Assembly: GCA_023390055.1 (NCBI GenBank)
Contig: JAEWDP010000169.1
Location: forward strand, 1-64,000
Length of the DNA: 64,000 nt
Direction of reading: 5' to 3'
Source: Pseudomonadota bacterium
GTDB lineage: Bacteria; Pseudomonadota; Alphaproteobacteria; Rhizobiales; Rhizobiaceae
Shown here: one piece after another, positions 9,088 through 17,519 of the stretch
Position numbering within the stretch: position 1 is the stretch's first letter
Layout: the number at the start of each line of letters is the position of its first letter
Position numbers and translations under genes: made by a program
The notes under the pieces: generated by a model
Database searches by the model: none
What the model saw: only the letters and a program-made list of their open reading frames with translations
Told to the model about the DNA's origin: nothing

Positions 9088-10397
9088 CCACAAGCGGCCT
9101 CATCATCGGGGCGGCCCGCTCCGGCTCCGGCAAGACCAGCGTCACCATCGGCCTGCTGCGCGCACTGAAAGAGCACGGGCTGCGGGTGCGTGGCGCCAAA
9201 TCGGGACCCGACTATATCGATCCAGGCTTCCACCATGCAGCGACCGGTCTACCCGGCATCAATCTCGATAGCTGGTCGATGGCTCCCGAATTGCTGGACA
9301 GCCTTGCCTCCATGCAGGCGAGCGATGCGGACATGGTAATTGTCGAAAGCGCCATGGGCCTCTTCGATGGCATCGTCTCCGATCCCGGCCGTTCCGGCGC
9401 CGCCGCCGACCTTGCCCGCCGATATGGTCTACCAACGCTGCTGGTGCTCGATGTGTCCGGCCAATCGACGACGGCCGCGGCAATTGCCAAGGGCTTCGCC
9501 ACCTACGATCCCGAGGTCGTCATAGGCGGCGTCGTCCTGAACCAGGTCGCAAGCGCGCGCCACGAGCATCAAGTCCGCATCGCTATTGAGGCGCTCGGCA
9601 TCCCGGTCGTCGGCGCAGTCTACCGCAATCCTGACATGGCGATACCCGAGCGCCATCTCGGCCTCGTGCAGGCGAGTGAGCACGCCGCGCTCGAAGGCTT
9701 CATCCAGCGCCTGGCCGAGACGATGCGCCGCTCCATCGACCTCGATGCAGTGCTCACCATGACGCGCCCCCTCACGCCGCAAGCAGGATCGGATACGCAC
9801 GCTCTGCCACCGCCCGGACAGCGCATCGCGATCGCGACCGACCGGGCCTTCAGCTTCCTCTATCCGCATATCACCCGTCACTGGAGCAGCGCCGGAGCCG
9901 AGCTCGTACCGTTTTCGCCGCTAGCTGACGAGGGACCGGACCCGTCTTGTGACACCTGCTGGCTGCCGGGAGGCTATCCTGAACTGCATGCGACACGGCT
10001 TGCGGCTGCAACGCGCTTCCGCGACGGCCTTGCGCGTTTCGCCAATACCAAGCCTGTCCATGGCGAGTGCGGCGGCTTTATGGTGCTCGGCAAAACGCTG
10101 GAGGACGCCGCCGGCATTACTCATCAAATGACGGGGCTGCTCAGCCACCGCACCAGCTACGCGCAGCGCAAGATGAATCTCGGCTACCGCCAGGCGAGGC
10201 TCTTGCACGACAGTCCGATCGGCATGGCCAGCGACATGGTCTACGGCCATGAGTTCCACTATTCGAAGATGATCGATGCTGGATCGGATGTACCTCTGGC
10301 CGAGCTGTTCGACGGTCAAGGTAAACCGATCGGCCCTTCCGGTGCGCGTCGCGGCCATGTCACCGGCGGTTTCTTCCATGCCATTGCTAAGGGCTGA
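9084..10397 (+). CDS. cobB: hydrogenobyrinic acid a,c-diamide synthase CobB
   Basis: CobB amidates the a and c side chains of hydrogenobyrinic acid using glutamine and ATP, just before cobalt insertion by CobNST. The 437-residue protein has the P-loop GAARSGSGKTSVT, the substrate motif SGPDYIDPGFHH and a C-terminal class I glutamine amidotransferase-like domain with LPGGYPELH and the nucleophile region GECGGFMVLG. The start at 9084 overlaps the cobA stop; earlier in-frame starts lie inside cobA. Confidence 0.94.
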   Translation: MTTSGLIIGAARSGSGKTSVTIGLLRALKEHGLRVRGAKSGPDYIDPGFHHAATGLPGINLDSWSMAPELLDSLASMQASDADMVIVESAMGLFDGIVSDPGRSGAAADLARRYGLPTLLVLDVSGQSTTAAAIAKGFATYDPEVVIGGVVLNQVASARHEHQVRIAIEALGIPVVGAVYRNPDMAIPERHLGLVQASEHAALEGFIQRLAETMRRSIDLDAVLTMTRPLTPQAGSDTHALPPPGQRIAIATDRAFSFLYPHITRHWSSAGAELVPFSPLADEGPDPSCDTCWLPGGYPELHATRLAAATRFRDGLARFANTKPVHGECGGFMVLGKTLEDAAGITHQMTGLLSHRTSYAQRKMNLGYRQARLLHDSPIGMASDMVYGHEFHYSKMIDAGSDVPLAELFDGQGKPIGPSGARRGHVTGGFFHAIAKG

Positions 10398-10478
10398 CGG
10401 CGATGGAGGCGAACAGGCGATATCCGCGTTTTCCAGCCGGCGGCGTCTTTACCAGCCGCATGGGCAGATAGGAACGTT

Positions 10479-11255
10479 ATGCGTAAGCTCGTCATCATCG
10501 GCATTGGTACCGGCAATCCCGAGCACATGACCGTCCAGGGCATCAACGCGCTGAATAGCGTCGACGTCGTACTGGTCCCGCGCAAGGGTCCGGCAAAGGA
10601 CGATCTCGCCCGACTGCGTCGCGAGATCTGCGACCGTTTTCTGACCAATGCCGCGGCGAGGATTGTCGAGTTCGACCTGCCGGTGCGGGATGCGGCTGAA
10701 CCGTCCTACGCCGACGGCGTCCGGGACTGGCATGCCGCGATCGCCGCGACATATCATAATCTTCTCTTGGAGCACACCAGCACAGGGTCGTCGGTGGCGC
10801 TGCTGGTCTGGGGCGATCCGTCGCTCTATGACAGCACGCTGCGCATTGTCGAATTGCTGCGCGACAGCATCGGACTTGCGGTCGACCACGAGGTCGTTCC
10901 CGGCATCACCAGCATCCAGGCCCTTGCCGCAGGCCACCGTATGCCGTTGAACACAATCGGCAATGCCTTTCAGGTGACGACGGGGCGCAGACTAGTAGAG
11001 GGCTTTCCGGATGCAACCGATACTGCCGTGGTCATGCTGGACGGGAACCTGTCGTTCCACCATCTCGACGGCCGGGCATTCGATATTTTCTGGGGCGCAT
11101 ACCTCGGCACGAAAGACGAGGTCCTCGTTTCGGGCCTGCTCTCGGACGTGGCCGATGAGATCGGCCGCCTTCGGTCCGAGCTACGCCGGCAGCATGGCTG
11201 GATCATGGACACTTATCTTTTGCGCAAAAGATCAGGCGCACCCCCGCGAGACTGA
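10479..11255 (+). CDS. cobF: precorrin-6A synthase (deacetylating) CobF
   Basis: CobF methylates C-1 and removes the extruded acetyl group from precorrin-5, giving precorrin-6A; it is found only in the aerobic route. The 258 residues begin VIIGIGTGNPEHMTVQGINA and include VWGDPSLYDSTLRIVE and VVPGITSIQALAAGH. It is separated from cobB by 81 bp, unlike the tightly overlapping genes before it, so it may have its own ribosome loading. It is the last gene of the cluster. Confidence 0.93.
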   Translation: MRKLVIIGIGTGNPEHMTVQGINALNSVDVVLVPRKGPAKDDLARLRREICDRFLTNAAARIVEFDLPVRDAAEPSYADGVRDWHAAIAATYHNLLLEHTSTGSSVALLVWGDPSLYDSTLRIVELLRDSIGLAVDHEVVPGITSIQALAAGHRMPLNTIGNAFQVTTGRRLVEGFPDATDTAVVMLDGNLSFHHLDGRAFDIFWGAYLGTKDEVLVSGLLSDVADEIGRLRSELRRQHGWIMDTYLLRKRSGAPPRD

Positions 11256-11308
11256 CGCCAGTGGCGAGCGCTCCGTGTAGAGACAGCTATGCCTGTCTCC
11301 ATCTGGCG
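11256..11308 (+). terminator. complex hairpin directly after cobF
   Basis: Directly after the cobF stop the arms CGCCAG (11256-11261) and CTGGCG (11303-11308) enclose an inner stem GAGACAG/CTGTCTC (11280-11286 and 11293-11299). No T-run follows, so this may be a 3' end-stabilising or Rho-dependent structure rather than a classical intrinsic terminator. Confidence 0.4.
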
Positions 11309-11559
11309 CTCGGCTGCTCTGGATGCGCCACGTGATGCGGTTGAGGTCCGGAGAATAGACGCGATCTGGTACTTGTCGCCTGACCGTTTGACTTGGAAAT
11401 ATGCCTGTCACCTGTCAGGTCACCGGTGCCTGCACACAGCCTTGGATCGGTGTGGACTGCTGCTCCTTGCCTGTCTACCGGCACACCAACAGTTAGCGAT
11501 AGCCATGGGATATGTCGGCTATCGGCTTGCAACCGGCTATCCGATTGGGTACGGAATGC
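11309..11559 (+). other. non-coding leader between cobF and the riboswitch
   Basis: No gene is recognised in these 250 bases. They hold several inverted repeats, the clearest being CGATAGCC/GGCTATCG around 11498-11528. A promoter for the riboswitch transcript should lie here but no -35/-10 pair can be assigned with confidence. Confidence 0.4.
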
Positions 11560-11728
11560 ATGTCGGTTTCCGAAAGGAACTAACAGGGAATCCGCAGTCG
11601 GTGAGAGCCGGCAAACGGAACTGCCCCCGCAACTGTAGGCGGCAAGCTGAACTCGGAATGCCACTGGACCTTAGGTCCGGGAAGGTCGAGAGAGGCGACG
11701 ACCCGCCAGTCAGGAGACCTGCCGACTG
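11560..11728 (+). promoter_or_regulatory. cobalamin (AdoCbl) riboswitch
   Basis: The conserved core is clear: AACAGGGAATCCG near 11583, CTGCCCCCGCAACTGTA at 11621-11637, GCCACTGG at 11660-11667, and the B12-box CCAGTCAGGAGACCTGCC at 11705-11722. GTCGG at 11562-11566 can pair with CCGAC at 11722-11726 as the closing P1 stem. It lies on the plus strand upstream of the importer operon beginning at 11944, so high cobalamin should lower importer expression. Confidence 0.95.
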
Positions 11729-11802
11729 AGAATTGACCAACCGAGCGGGCCGGCTCGGGCGGGGCTCGTCGGCAACTGCCACCGGGAACCTCCCTCTTCG
11801 TC

Positions 11803-11824
11803 CCGCTCCCCCATGATGGAGCGG
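11803..11824 (+). promoter_or_regulatory. hairpin in the riboswitch expression platform region
   Basis: CCGCTCC and GGAGCGG form a 7-bp stem with an 8-base loop, about 75 bases after the aptamer. No T-run follows, so it is not a typical intrinsic terminator. It is a candidate part of the switch between aptamer and start codon. Confidence 0.35.
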
Positions 11825-11905
11825 AGGGAATCTATCGTGCCGAACAGGACCTTCAGGACCTTGCGCTCCGTGCGGGAGATATTGTTGCATCACCAGGACA
11901 TGGAA

Positions 11906-11920
11906 TGTAATAACGTTACA
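11906..11920. promoter_or_regulatory. TGTAA-N5-TTACA inverted repeat before the btuF-like gene
   Basis: TGTAATAACGTTACA has 5-bp inverted arms and sits 24 bases before the chosen start codon at 11944. The shape resembles dyads used by Fur-superfamily metal regulators, but the match to any specific box (for example Zur) cannot be established by eye. Confidence 0.35.
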
Positions 11921-11943
11921 AATAAGTTATGGAGACGACAAGC

Positions 11944-12954
11944 ATGCTGAAACTCACCACGGCGTTCATCGCCACTTTCGCGCTTGCGCCGATGGCGTTC
12001 GCGGCCACGACCTATCCGCTGACACTCACGAGTTGCGGCCACCAAGTCACCATCGAGAATGCACCGGACAGCGTGGTCAGCGTCGGTCAGAGTACGACGG
12101 AAATCCTCTATATGCTGGGCCTCGCCGACAAGGTGAAAGGTACCGCACTCTGGATCAACCCGGTCTTGGCCGAGTTCGCCGAAGTGGACAAGACGGTCGA
12201 GCGCCTCAACGACAACGCGCCGAGCTTCGAGAGCGTCTTGGCGAAAAAGCCCGAGCTTGTCGTAACGGCCTATGAATGGATGATCGGTCCACAGGGCGTG
12301 GTCGGCACACGCCAGATGTTTGATGATGCCAAGATCGCAAGCTGGATCATGCCCACCGAATGCATCGGCAAGGACAATACGCAAAGCATGGACGGCGCGC
12401 GCACGACGCTGTTCGACACCGCGCTGCTATACCAGGGCATCCGGGAACTGGCCGAGATCTTCGACGTGTCCGAACGCGGCAGCAAGCTCGTCGCCGACCT
12501 GAAGGCGCGCGAGGAAGCAGCCGTGAAGCAGGCGAAGAACCTCGACCTTCCGGAAGATATCTCCGGCGTGTTCTGGTATTCCTCGGCCGATATCGAGATC
12601 GATCCCTATGTGGCCGGTCTCAACGGCGTGCCGGGCTGGATGCTGTCCAAGCTCGGCGTGAAGAACGTCGTCACCTCCGAGGAAGAGTGGCCGACTGTCG
12701 GTTGGGAAACCATTGCGACCTCAAATCCCACCTTCATCGTCGCCGCCGAGATGAACCGCCGACGCTTTCCCGCCGACGATATTGCCGTCAAGCGCGCGTT
12801 CCTGACGAGCGACCCCGTCACCAGCGAGATGGAAAGTGTCAAGCAGGACCGTATCCTCACCATGGAAGCAAACGCCATGGACCCGTCGGTGCGGTCGATC
12901 TTCGCACTTGAGACGCTATCGGGCGCACTGGCTGGGTTCGGTCTGTCAGAATGA
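11944..12954 (+). CDS. periplasmic binding protein, BtuF/FecB type (corrinoid or metal-chelate uptake)
   Basis: This is the periplasmic ligand-binding component of a class III (BtuF/FhuD/FecB-like) ABC importer. The chosen ATG at 11944 follows GGAG at 11931-11934 and gives a clean signal peptide, MLKLTTAFIATFALAPMAFA; the earlier in-frame ATG at 11929 has no ribosome-binding site. The mature protein has VVSVGQSTTEILYMLGLADKV, typical of the family, and is about 336 residues. It lacks a lipobox cysteine. Its permease and ATPase genes follow with 4-bp overlaps. The upstream cobalamin riboswitch makes cobalamin or another corrinoid the likeliest substrate, but siderophore- or haem-type substrates are not excluded by sequence. 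Confidence 0.8.
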   Translation: MLKLTTAFIATFALAPMAFAATTYPLTLTSCGHQVTIENAPDSVVSVGQSTTEILYMLGLADKVKGTALWINPVLAEFAEVDKTVERLNDNAPSFESVLAKKPELVVTAYEWMIGPQGVVGTRQMFDDAKIASWIMPTECIGKDNTQSMDGARTTLFDTALLYQGIRELAEIFDVSERGSKLVADLKAREEAAVKQAKNLDLPEDISGVFWYSSADIEIDPYVAGLNGVPGWMLSKLGVKNVVTSEEEWPTVGWETIATSNPTFIVAAEMNRRRFPADDIAVKRAFLTSDPVTSEMESVKQDRILTMEANAMDPSVRSIFALETLSGALAGFGLSE

Positions 12955-13988
12955 GGCAAGGCGCTGGGGCCCGCAACCTGGGGTGGCTCTGGCTGGCTCC
13001 TGTCGTTCTGGCCGCGGCGCTGCTATTCGGCACGGCGGTCGGCGAGACGCGGATACCGCTCGCCACCGTCTTCGACGTATTGGCGATCAAGGCCGGGTTT
13101 TTAGACCGCGTCATCGATCCTATCGAGTTCAGCGTGATCTGGCACTATCGTCTGTCGCGGGCCGTTGTCGCGGCCTGCGGTGGCACAAGCCTGGCGCTGT
13201 CGGGGCTGATCCTTCAGGCACTACTGCGTAATCCTCTGGCCGAGCCCTATTTGCTCGGCATCTCGGCGGGCGCCTCCACCGGTGCCGTGGCCGTCACCGT
13301 TGCCGGATTCGGTGCAGGACTGGTCAGCATGTCGGCGGGAGCCTTCGCGGGAGCGCTCACAGCTTTCGTACTGGTCGCGCTTCTCGCCCGCGCTGCGGGC
13401 GGTGGCGCCGGCGTTCGCGGAGCGGCCGTCATCATTCTTGCCGGCATCGCCGGTTCACAGATGTTCAACGCGCTGACGGCGCTCATCATCGCCCAATCTG
13501 CGAGCGCCGAGCAGGCGCGCGGCATCATGTTCTGGCTGCTCGGCAACCTCTCCGGCGTGCGCTGGCCGGATACATGGCTGGCACTGCCGATGGCCCTCGG
13601 CGGCCTCGGAGTGACGCTCTGGCATGCCCGCGCGCTCGACGCCTTCACGTTCGGGGCGGAAAGTGCCGCGGCGCTCGGCATCGACGTGCGACGCACGCAG
13701 GTCCTGCTGATCGTCACGGCGACGCTGATAACGGCGATTATGGTCTCCATCGCCGGTGCTATCGGCTTCGTCGGGCTTGTCGTGCCACATGCCATGCGCA
13801 TTCTCGTCGGCGCACGGCACAGTCGGCTGGTCCCCGCGACAGCGCTTGCCGGCGCTGTCTTTCTCGTCATCTCGGATGTCGTCTCACGCACCGCCCTTCC
13901 GGGTCAGGTGCTGCCGATCGGCGTCGTAACGGCGCTGGTCGGCGCACCCGTATTCGCCTTCATCATGGTCAGGGGGCGGCAGCAATGA
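12951..13988 (+). CDS. FecCD/BtuC-type ABC permease
   Basis: This 345-residue polytopic inner-membrane protein belongs to the FecCD family that transports vitamin B12, siderophores and haem. The signature SGLILQALLRNPLAEPYLLG is seen near residue 85, followed by GISAGASTGAV. GFVGLVVPHAMRIL, the conserved block near the C-terminus that contacts the ATPase, is also present. It overlaps the binding-protein gene and the ATPase gene by ATGA on each side, so the three form one importer. Confidence 0.88.
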   Translation: MRQGAGARNLGWLWLAPVVLAAALLFGTAVGETRIPLATVFDVLAIKAGFLDRVIDPIEFSVIWHYRLSRAVVAACGGTSLALSGLILQALLRNPLAEPYLLGISAGASTGAVAVTVAGFGAGLVSMSAGAFAGALTAFVLVALLARAAGGGAGVRGAAVIILAGIAGSQMFNALTALIIAQSASAEQARGIMFWLLGNLSGVRWPDTWLALPMALGGLGVTLWHARALDAFTFGAESAAALGIDVRRTQVLLIVTATLITAIMVSIAGAIGFVGLVVPHAMRILVGARHSRLVPATALAGAVFLVISDVVSRTALPGQVLPIGVVTALVGAPVFAFIMVRGRQQ

Positions 13989-14761
13989 AGAATGCTCCCC
14001 TTCTCGAAGCCATCGGCGTGACGCGCAGCGTGCAAGGCCAAGCCATCGTCTCGGATATTAGCCTTACCCTGCGACCGGGCGAAACGCTAGGTCTGATCGG
14101 CCCAAACGGTTCGGGAAAATCTACGCTCCTGAACATGATGGCTGGCCTTGTGCAGCCGAGCCGGGGCGAGGTTCGCCTTGCAGGCCAGTCGATGGCCCGT
14201 CTGCGGCGGCGTGAGATTGCGCGGACGGTCGCCTTCGTTGCCCAGCAAGCCGAGACGTCAGACCGGATTTGCGTGCGTGACGCAGTCGAACTCGGCCGCA
14301 CGCCCTGGCTCGATGCGCTACGGCCGTGGGGACCGGAAGACGACGAGGCCGTGAGCGAGGCGCTGAGCGCCGTCGGCATGCTGGATATGGCCTGGCGCGA
14401 TTGGTCGACACTCTCGGGCGGCGAGCGCCAACGTATCCACATCGCCCGCGCCCACGCACAGAGGCCGCAGGTCCTCATCCTCGACGAGCCGACCAACCAT
14501 CTCGATATCTACCATCAGATCGGCATTCTCGATCTGATCAATACCCTGCCGGTAACGACCTTGATCGCGCTGCACGACCTGCATCACGCGCTGCACTGCG
14601 ACCGGCTCATGGCGATGAAGGCCGGCCGTTGCGTTGCGCTTGGCCCGCCCACCGAGGTGCTGACAACCGCGCTGATCCGCGAGATCTTCGCCGTTGAAGC
14701 CGAGCTTATTTCCCACCCGACCGGCGGCGGACCGGTACTCGCTTTCCAACGCCTTGCCTGA
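13985..14761 (+). CDS. FecE/BtuD-type ABC transporter ATPase
   Basis: This 258-residue ATPase powers the preceding permease. Walker A GPNGSGKST, the Q-loop in AFVAQQ, the signature LSGGERQRI, Walker B LILDEPTNHLD and the H-loop in IALHDLHHA are all present. The start at 13985 overlaps the permease stop; a longer open frame upstream is only shadow. It ends 12 bases before the cupredoxin gene, with AAAGGATC as a plausible ribosome-binding site for that gene. Confidence 0.9.
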   Translation: MKNAPLLEAIGVTRSVQGQAIVSDISLTLRPGETLGLIGPNGSGKSTLLNMMAGLVQPSRGEVRLAGQSMARLRRREIARTVAFVAQQAETSDRICVRDAVELGRTPWLDALRPWGPEDDEAVSEALSAVGMLDMAWRDWSTLSGGERQRIHIARAHAQRPQVLILDEPTNHLDIYHQIGILDLINTLPVTTLIALHDLHHALHCDRLMAMKAGRCVALGPPTEVLTTALIREIFAVEAELISHPTGGGPVLAFQRLA

Positions 14762-14773
14762 AAGGATCTTTCC

Positions 14774-15205
14774 ATGTTGCTGCGCCTGACCCTCCTGCTG
14801 AACCTCATCGTCGCCCCGGCCATGGCAGAGACCTTCGAGGTGAAGATGCTGAACCGCAACGACACCGGCCCGATGCCCTTCGAGCCTGACTATCTGGTGA
14901 TCAAGCCGGGCGACACGGTGAAATTCCTCGCCACCGATCCCGGCCACAACGCCGCGACCATTGCCAGCATGATCCCCGAGGGCGGCAAGAAATTCGTCGG
15001 CAAGATCAACCAGGAGATCGAGGTGACCTTTTCGGAGGACGGTATCTGGGGCATTAAGTGCTCGCCGCATTTCACTATGGGCATGGTGATGCTTATCCAG
15101 GTCGGCGAAACGCCCGCCGCAGAAGCCGACTTGCCGAAAGACCTGCCGCCCGAAGCCCGCAAGCGCATGCTCGACATCCTCGCCCGGCGCGACGCAGGCA
15201 ACTGA
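14774..15205 (+). CDS. pseudoazurin-like cupredoxin
   Basis: This is a 143-residue periplasmic type 1 copper protein. A signal peptide ends at PAMA-ETFEV. The copper ligands of pseudoazurin can be read: His in DPGHNAAT, Cys, His and Met in KCSPHFTMGM. Pseudoazurins donate electrons to periplasmic oxidoreductases such as nitrite or nitrous oxide reductases. No such reductase is nearby. The gene is 12 bases downstream of the ABC ATPase on the same strand, so it is probably the last gene of the riboswitch-controlled operon, an unexpected context for an electron carrier. Confidence 0.85.
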   Translation: MLLRLTLLLNLIVAPAMAETFEVKMLNRNDTGPMPFEPDYLVIKPGDTVKFLATDPGHNAATIASMIPEGGKKFVGKINQEIEVTFSEDGIWGIKCSPHFTMGMVMLIQVGETPAAEADLPKDLPPEARKRMLDILARRDAGN

Positions 15206-15295
15206 TCGTCAGCCAGCTACCGCCAATTGCGCGGGCGCGCGTCGTCTTCTCTCCCTCTACGGCGAGGCGAAGAACAACGCATAAAGAACGGCTGA

Positions 15296-15457
15296 GCATG
15301 CATCAAAGACCATGAGGATTTCACAGTCCAGAAACTGGTCGTCCAGCCCAAGGTCATCCGCTTCCGGCGTGAGCGTTGGGTGAACGCGGACGGCAAGTCT
15401 ATTGTCGCCGCCCTGCCTTGCGGCATCGATGGCCATTTTGGGCCTGAACTGCGTCGA
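15296..15457 (+). pseudogene. transposase fragment
   Basis: After a stop at 15293, one frame reads KLVVQPKVIRFRRERW followed by ADGKSIVAALPCGIDG and HFGPELRR. I recognise this as the zone between the N-terminal zinc/HTH region and the catalytic part of IS66-like transposases. No start, catalytic core or inverted repeats remain. The frame dissolves at about 15457 where RTX-type sequence begins, so a recombination junction lies there. Confidence 0.6.
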
Positions 15458-15794
15458 CATTATCTACGGCGGAACCGAAGCGGACAGCATCAACGGGGGC
15501 ACAGGTAACGATACCATCTATGGCGAAGCTGGTGCGGACACGCTAAGGGGCGGAGACAACGACGACATTCTCAGCGGCGGTCTCGATGACGACATCATCT
15601 ACGGTGATGCCGGCGCTGACACTCTCGCCGGTGGTGCTGGCAATGACATACTTTACGGCGGTGCTGGCGCTGATTGGTTCTGGTTTGAAGTCGGCGAGGG
15701 CGTTGATGGCATCGCCGATTGGGAAGATGGGGTAGACGAGATTTCACCTTTTCACTCAAGTTTTTTAGAGCGGAGAGATCACCGTCATCAATGA
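15456..15794 (+). pseudogene. RTX (haemolysin-type calcium-binding) repeat remnant
   Basis: From about 15456 the frame encodes consecutive glycine-aspartate nonapeptides, for example GGTGNDTIYG, GGDNDDILSG, GDAGADTLAG and GGAGNDILYG. These are the GGxGxDxUx repeats that bind calcium in RTX toxins, proteases and adhesins secreted by type I systems. Only about five repeats are present. There is no N-terminal domain, and the C-terminal secretion signal is replaced by sequence that runs into the fecR end on the other strand. It looks like debris carried next to the transposase fragment. Confidence 0.65.
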
Positions 15795-16726
15795 GGACAA
15801 CTGGCGAACGTGACCGCCGGCCGGGTGCACCACGGCCTCGAGCGCACGGATGGGGTTGTTGAGATCGAATATGCCGCTCACACGCTGCGAGCCGATGAAA
15901 GGGTCGGCGATGACGATGCGTCCCGGAATCCAGCGGCCGATGCGCGCCACCAGTGCCGCAACGGTTTCCTTCTCGGCTACAATCAGATTATCGCGCCAGG
16001 AAGCCACCTGGCTCGCTTCCCTTTTACCGTGATCTACCGTCCGGTTCGAGGGATCGAAAACGATCCACTGGCCTTGCGCCAGCTTCTCGCCGGCATCGAG
16101 ATCGGAGTCGGGCACCTGCGCTTCCACGACACCGTGATCGACCGAGACGGTCAGAATGCCGGCATCGTTCAAAACGTCGAACGCGGTGCCAAGCGCAGTG
16201 GCGCGCAAGGGTCCGGAAAACACAGAAAACGGCCGGCTCTTGTCCGGCGCCACCTCGAAATAACCCATGCCCTCTAGCAGATGGATGTCCCGGCGATCAT
16301 TGTAAAAGTCGACACCGATGGCGCTTTGTGGACCAAGTGTCACCACGCTCCCGTCCGAAAGTGTGATGCGACGGATCTCGGCTTTCACCGTCATGTAATC
16401 GGCACGAGCCTTCAACAGAAGCCCCGGTCCGATAGAATAGGCGATCGTGCCGCCGCCGACCGCGAGCAGTCCTCCGACCATGAAATTGCGTCGCGTCAGT
16501 GCGAGGCTCGCGCGCCGTTCGGCCCGCCGCTGGTGAGTAAGGACCTTGCCGGATGCCCCATGCGCCTTCGAGACGCGCGCCCATGTATCTTCATGGAGAG
16601 GTCCCCTCGCCCGCCACGCACGCACCATCTCGATCGATACTGGATGCCCGGATCGTTCTGCAGCCGGATCATCAGGTCGATGGCTTCGTCGAGCAGCCGG
16701 GCCTGATCGGGCATGGTTTCGTTCAT
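15765..16726 (-). pseudogene. FecR-family anti-sigma/sensor protein, apparently frameshifted
   Basis: FecR proteins span the inner membrane and pass the signal from a TonB-dependent receptor to a FecI sigma factor. The expected start MNETMPDQARLLDEAIDLM lies at 16726 behind an AAAGGAT site and continues to RLQNDPG. The downstream body, PVSIEMVRAWRARGPLHEDT onward, lies in another frame. FecR relatives usually read NDPGNPVSIEMV across this junction, so one base seems to be missing near 16645. The rest is intact, with RRNFMVGGLLAVGGG (membrane segment), the FecR domain and the ending LTVISP-like MTVISPL. No TonB-dependent receptor gene follows; debris does. Confidence 0.7.
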
Positions 16727-16780
16727 TCGTATCCTTTCGATGGCGGCCCGACCCACAGGTCGGCGAATCCCGCCTATCTG

Positions 16781-17336
16781 CTAGTAATACAAACAAGCGG
16801 GGCGGTTTTTCTCCTTTCGAACAAAAAATATTCCAAAGGCGGTCGGTGCGGGTCACCAGATGCCGGTAAGCCTCGCGGACGAGAGCCCAGGCCCTGGTGG
16901 TTGAGATGCCAAGTTCCTCGGCAACTTCAGCCAATGTTCTTTCGCGCAGGCGGTGCATCTCGTAAGCCAGCCGCGTGCGCTCCGGCAGCTCCGCGAGAGC
17001 GAGGTGGGCCTGAGCCAGGCATTGGCGAGAATAGACCACCCTTTCTGGAGAGGGCGACGGATCCGCAATGCTGACAGCATCGTCGGCATCGATATCGATT
17101 GTCTCGATCAATGCCTCACGCTTTTGGTGATTGATACCCAGGTTGCGCGAGACCCGATAGAGATAGGCTTTCGGATTGTCATTGCCCTCGCTGGCCACCG
17201 GCGGAGATGCCAGGACCCGCAGGAACGTATCCTGCATGATATCGGCGGCCGTATCCCCGTTCATTCCGCGCCGGCGCAGCGACATTGTGATGTCTTTTGC
17301 GTGACGCCGGAACAGCTTCTGTATGTCCCAGCTCAA
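16781..17336 (-). CDS. FecI-type ECF sigma factor (3' end possibly frameshifted)
   Basis: This is an RNA polymerase sigma factor of the extracytoplasmic FecI group, with region 2 around ADIMQDTFLRVLA and PKAYLYRVSRNLGINH and region 4 in LPERTRLAYEMHRLRERTLA through ISTTRAWALVREAYRHL. Such factors usually drive a TonB-receptor gene. The start is uncertain: no ATG precedes the homology, and a TTG at 17336 gives the best length. After RTD the frame loses family character. In the neighbouring frame the ending RKEKNRPACLYY stops at 16781, 54 bases before the fecR ATG, suggesting an indel near 16830. Together with the fecR shift this makes one continuous open frame of 583 codons. Confidence 0.65.
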
Positions 17337-17519
17337 TTCAACCCAGCCTTTCGTCCCGGCCGCGCTGAATCGTGTTCTGAACCCTGTCGCCGACGGCGCA
17401 TCTTGGGAGGATGCCCCCTGCCCACGGCGGGGAAAATGGCATCTGAAAAACGACGCACGGTAAGACTTTCTCTCCACGGTTTCGACGCCATGGTTCCGGG
17501 CGCGACTTAGCCCCAAACG

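Noticed and set aside
15765..17516. Annotating the 583-codon frame as a genuine single FecI-FecR fusion protein
   Set aside because: The linker between the domains is simply the out-of-frame translation of a normal sigma tail and a normal FecR N-terminus with its own ribosome-binding site, so frameshifting is the simpler explanation. It is kept as a finding because the reads cannot be checked.
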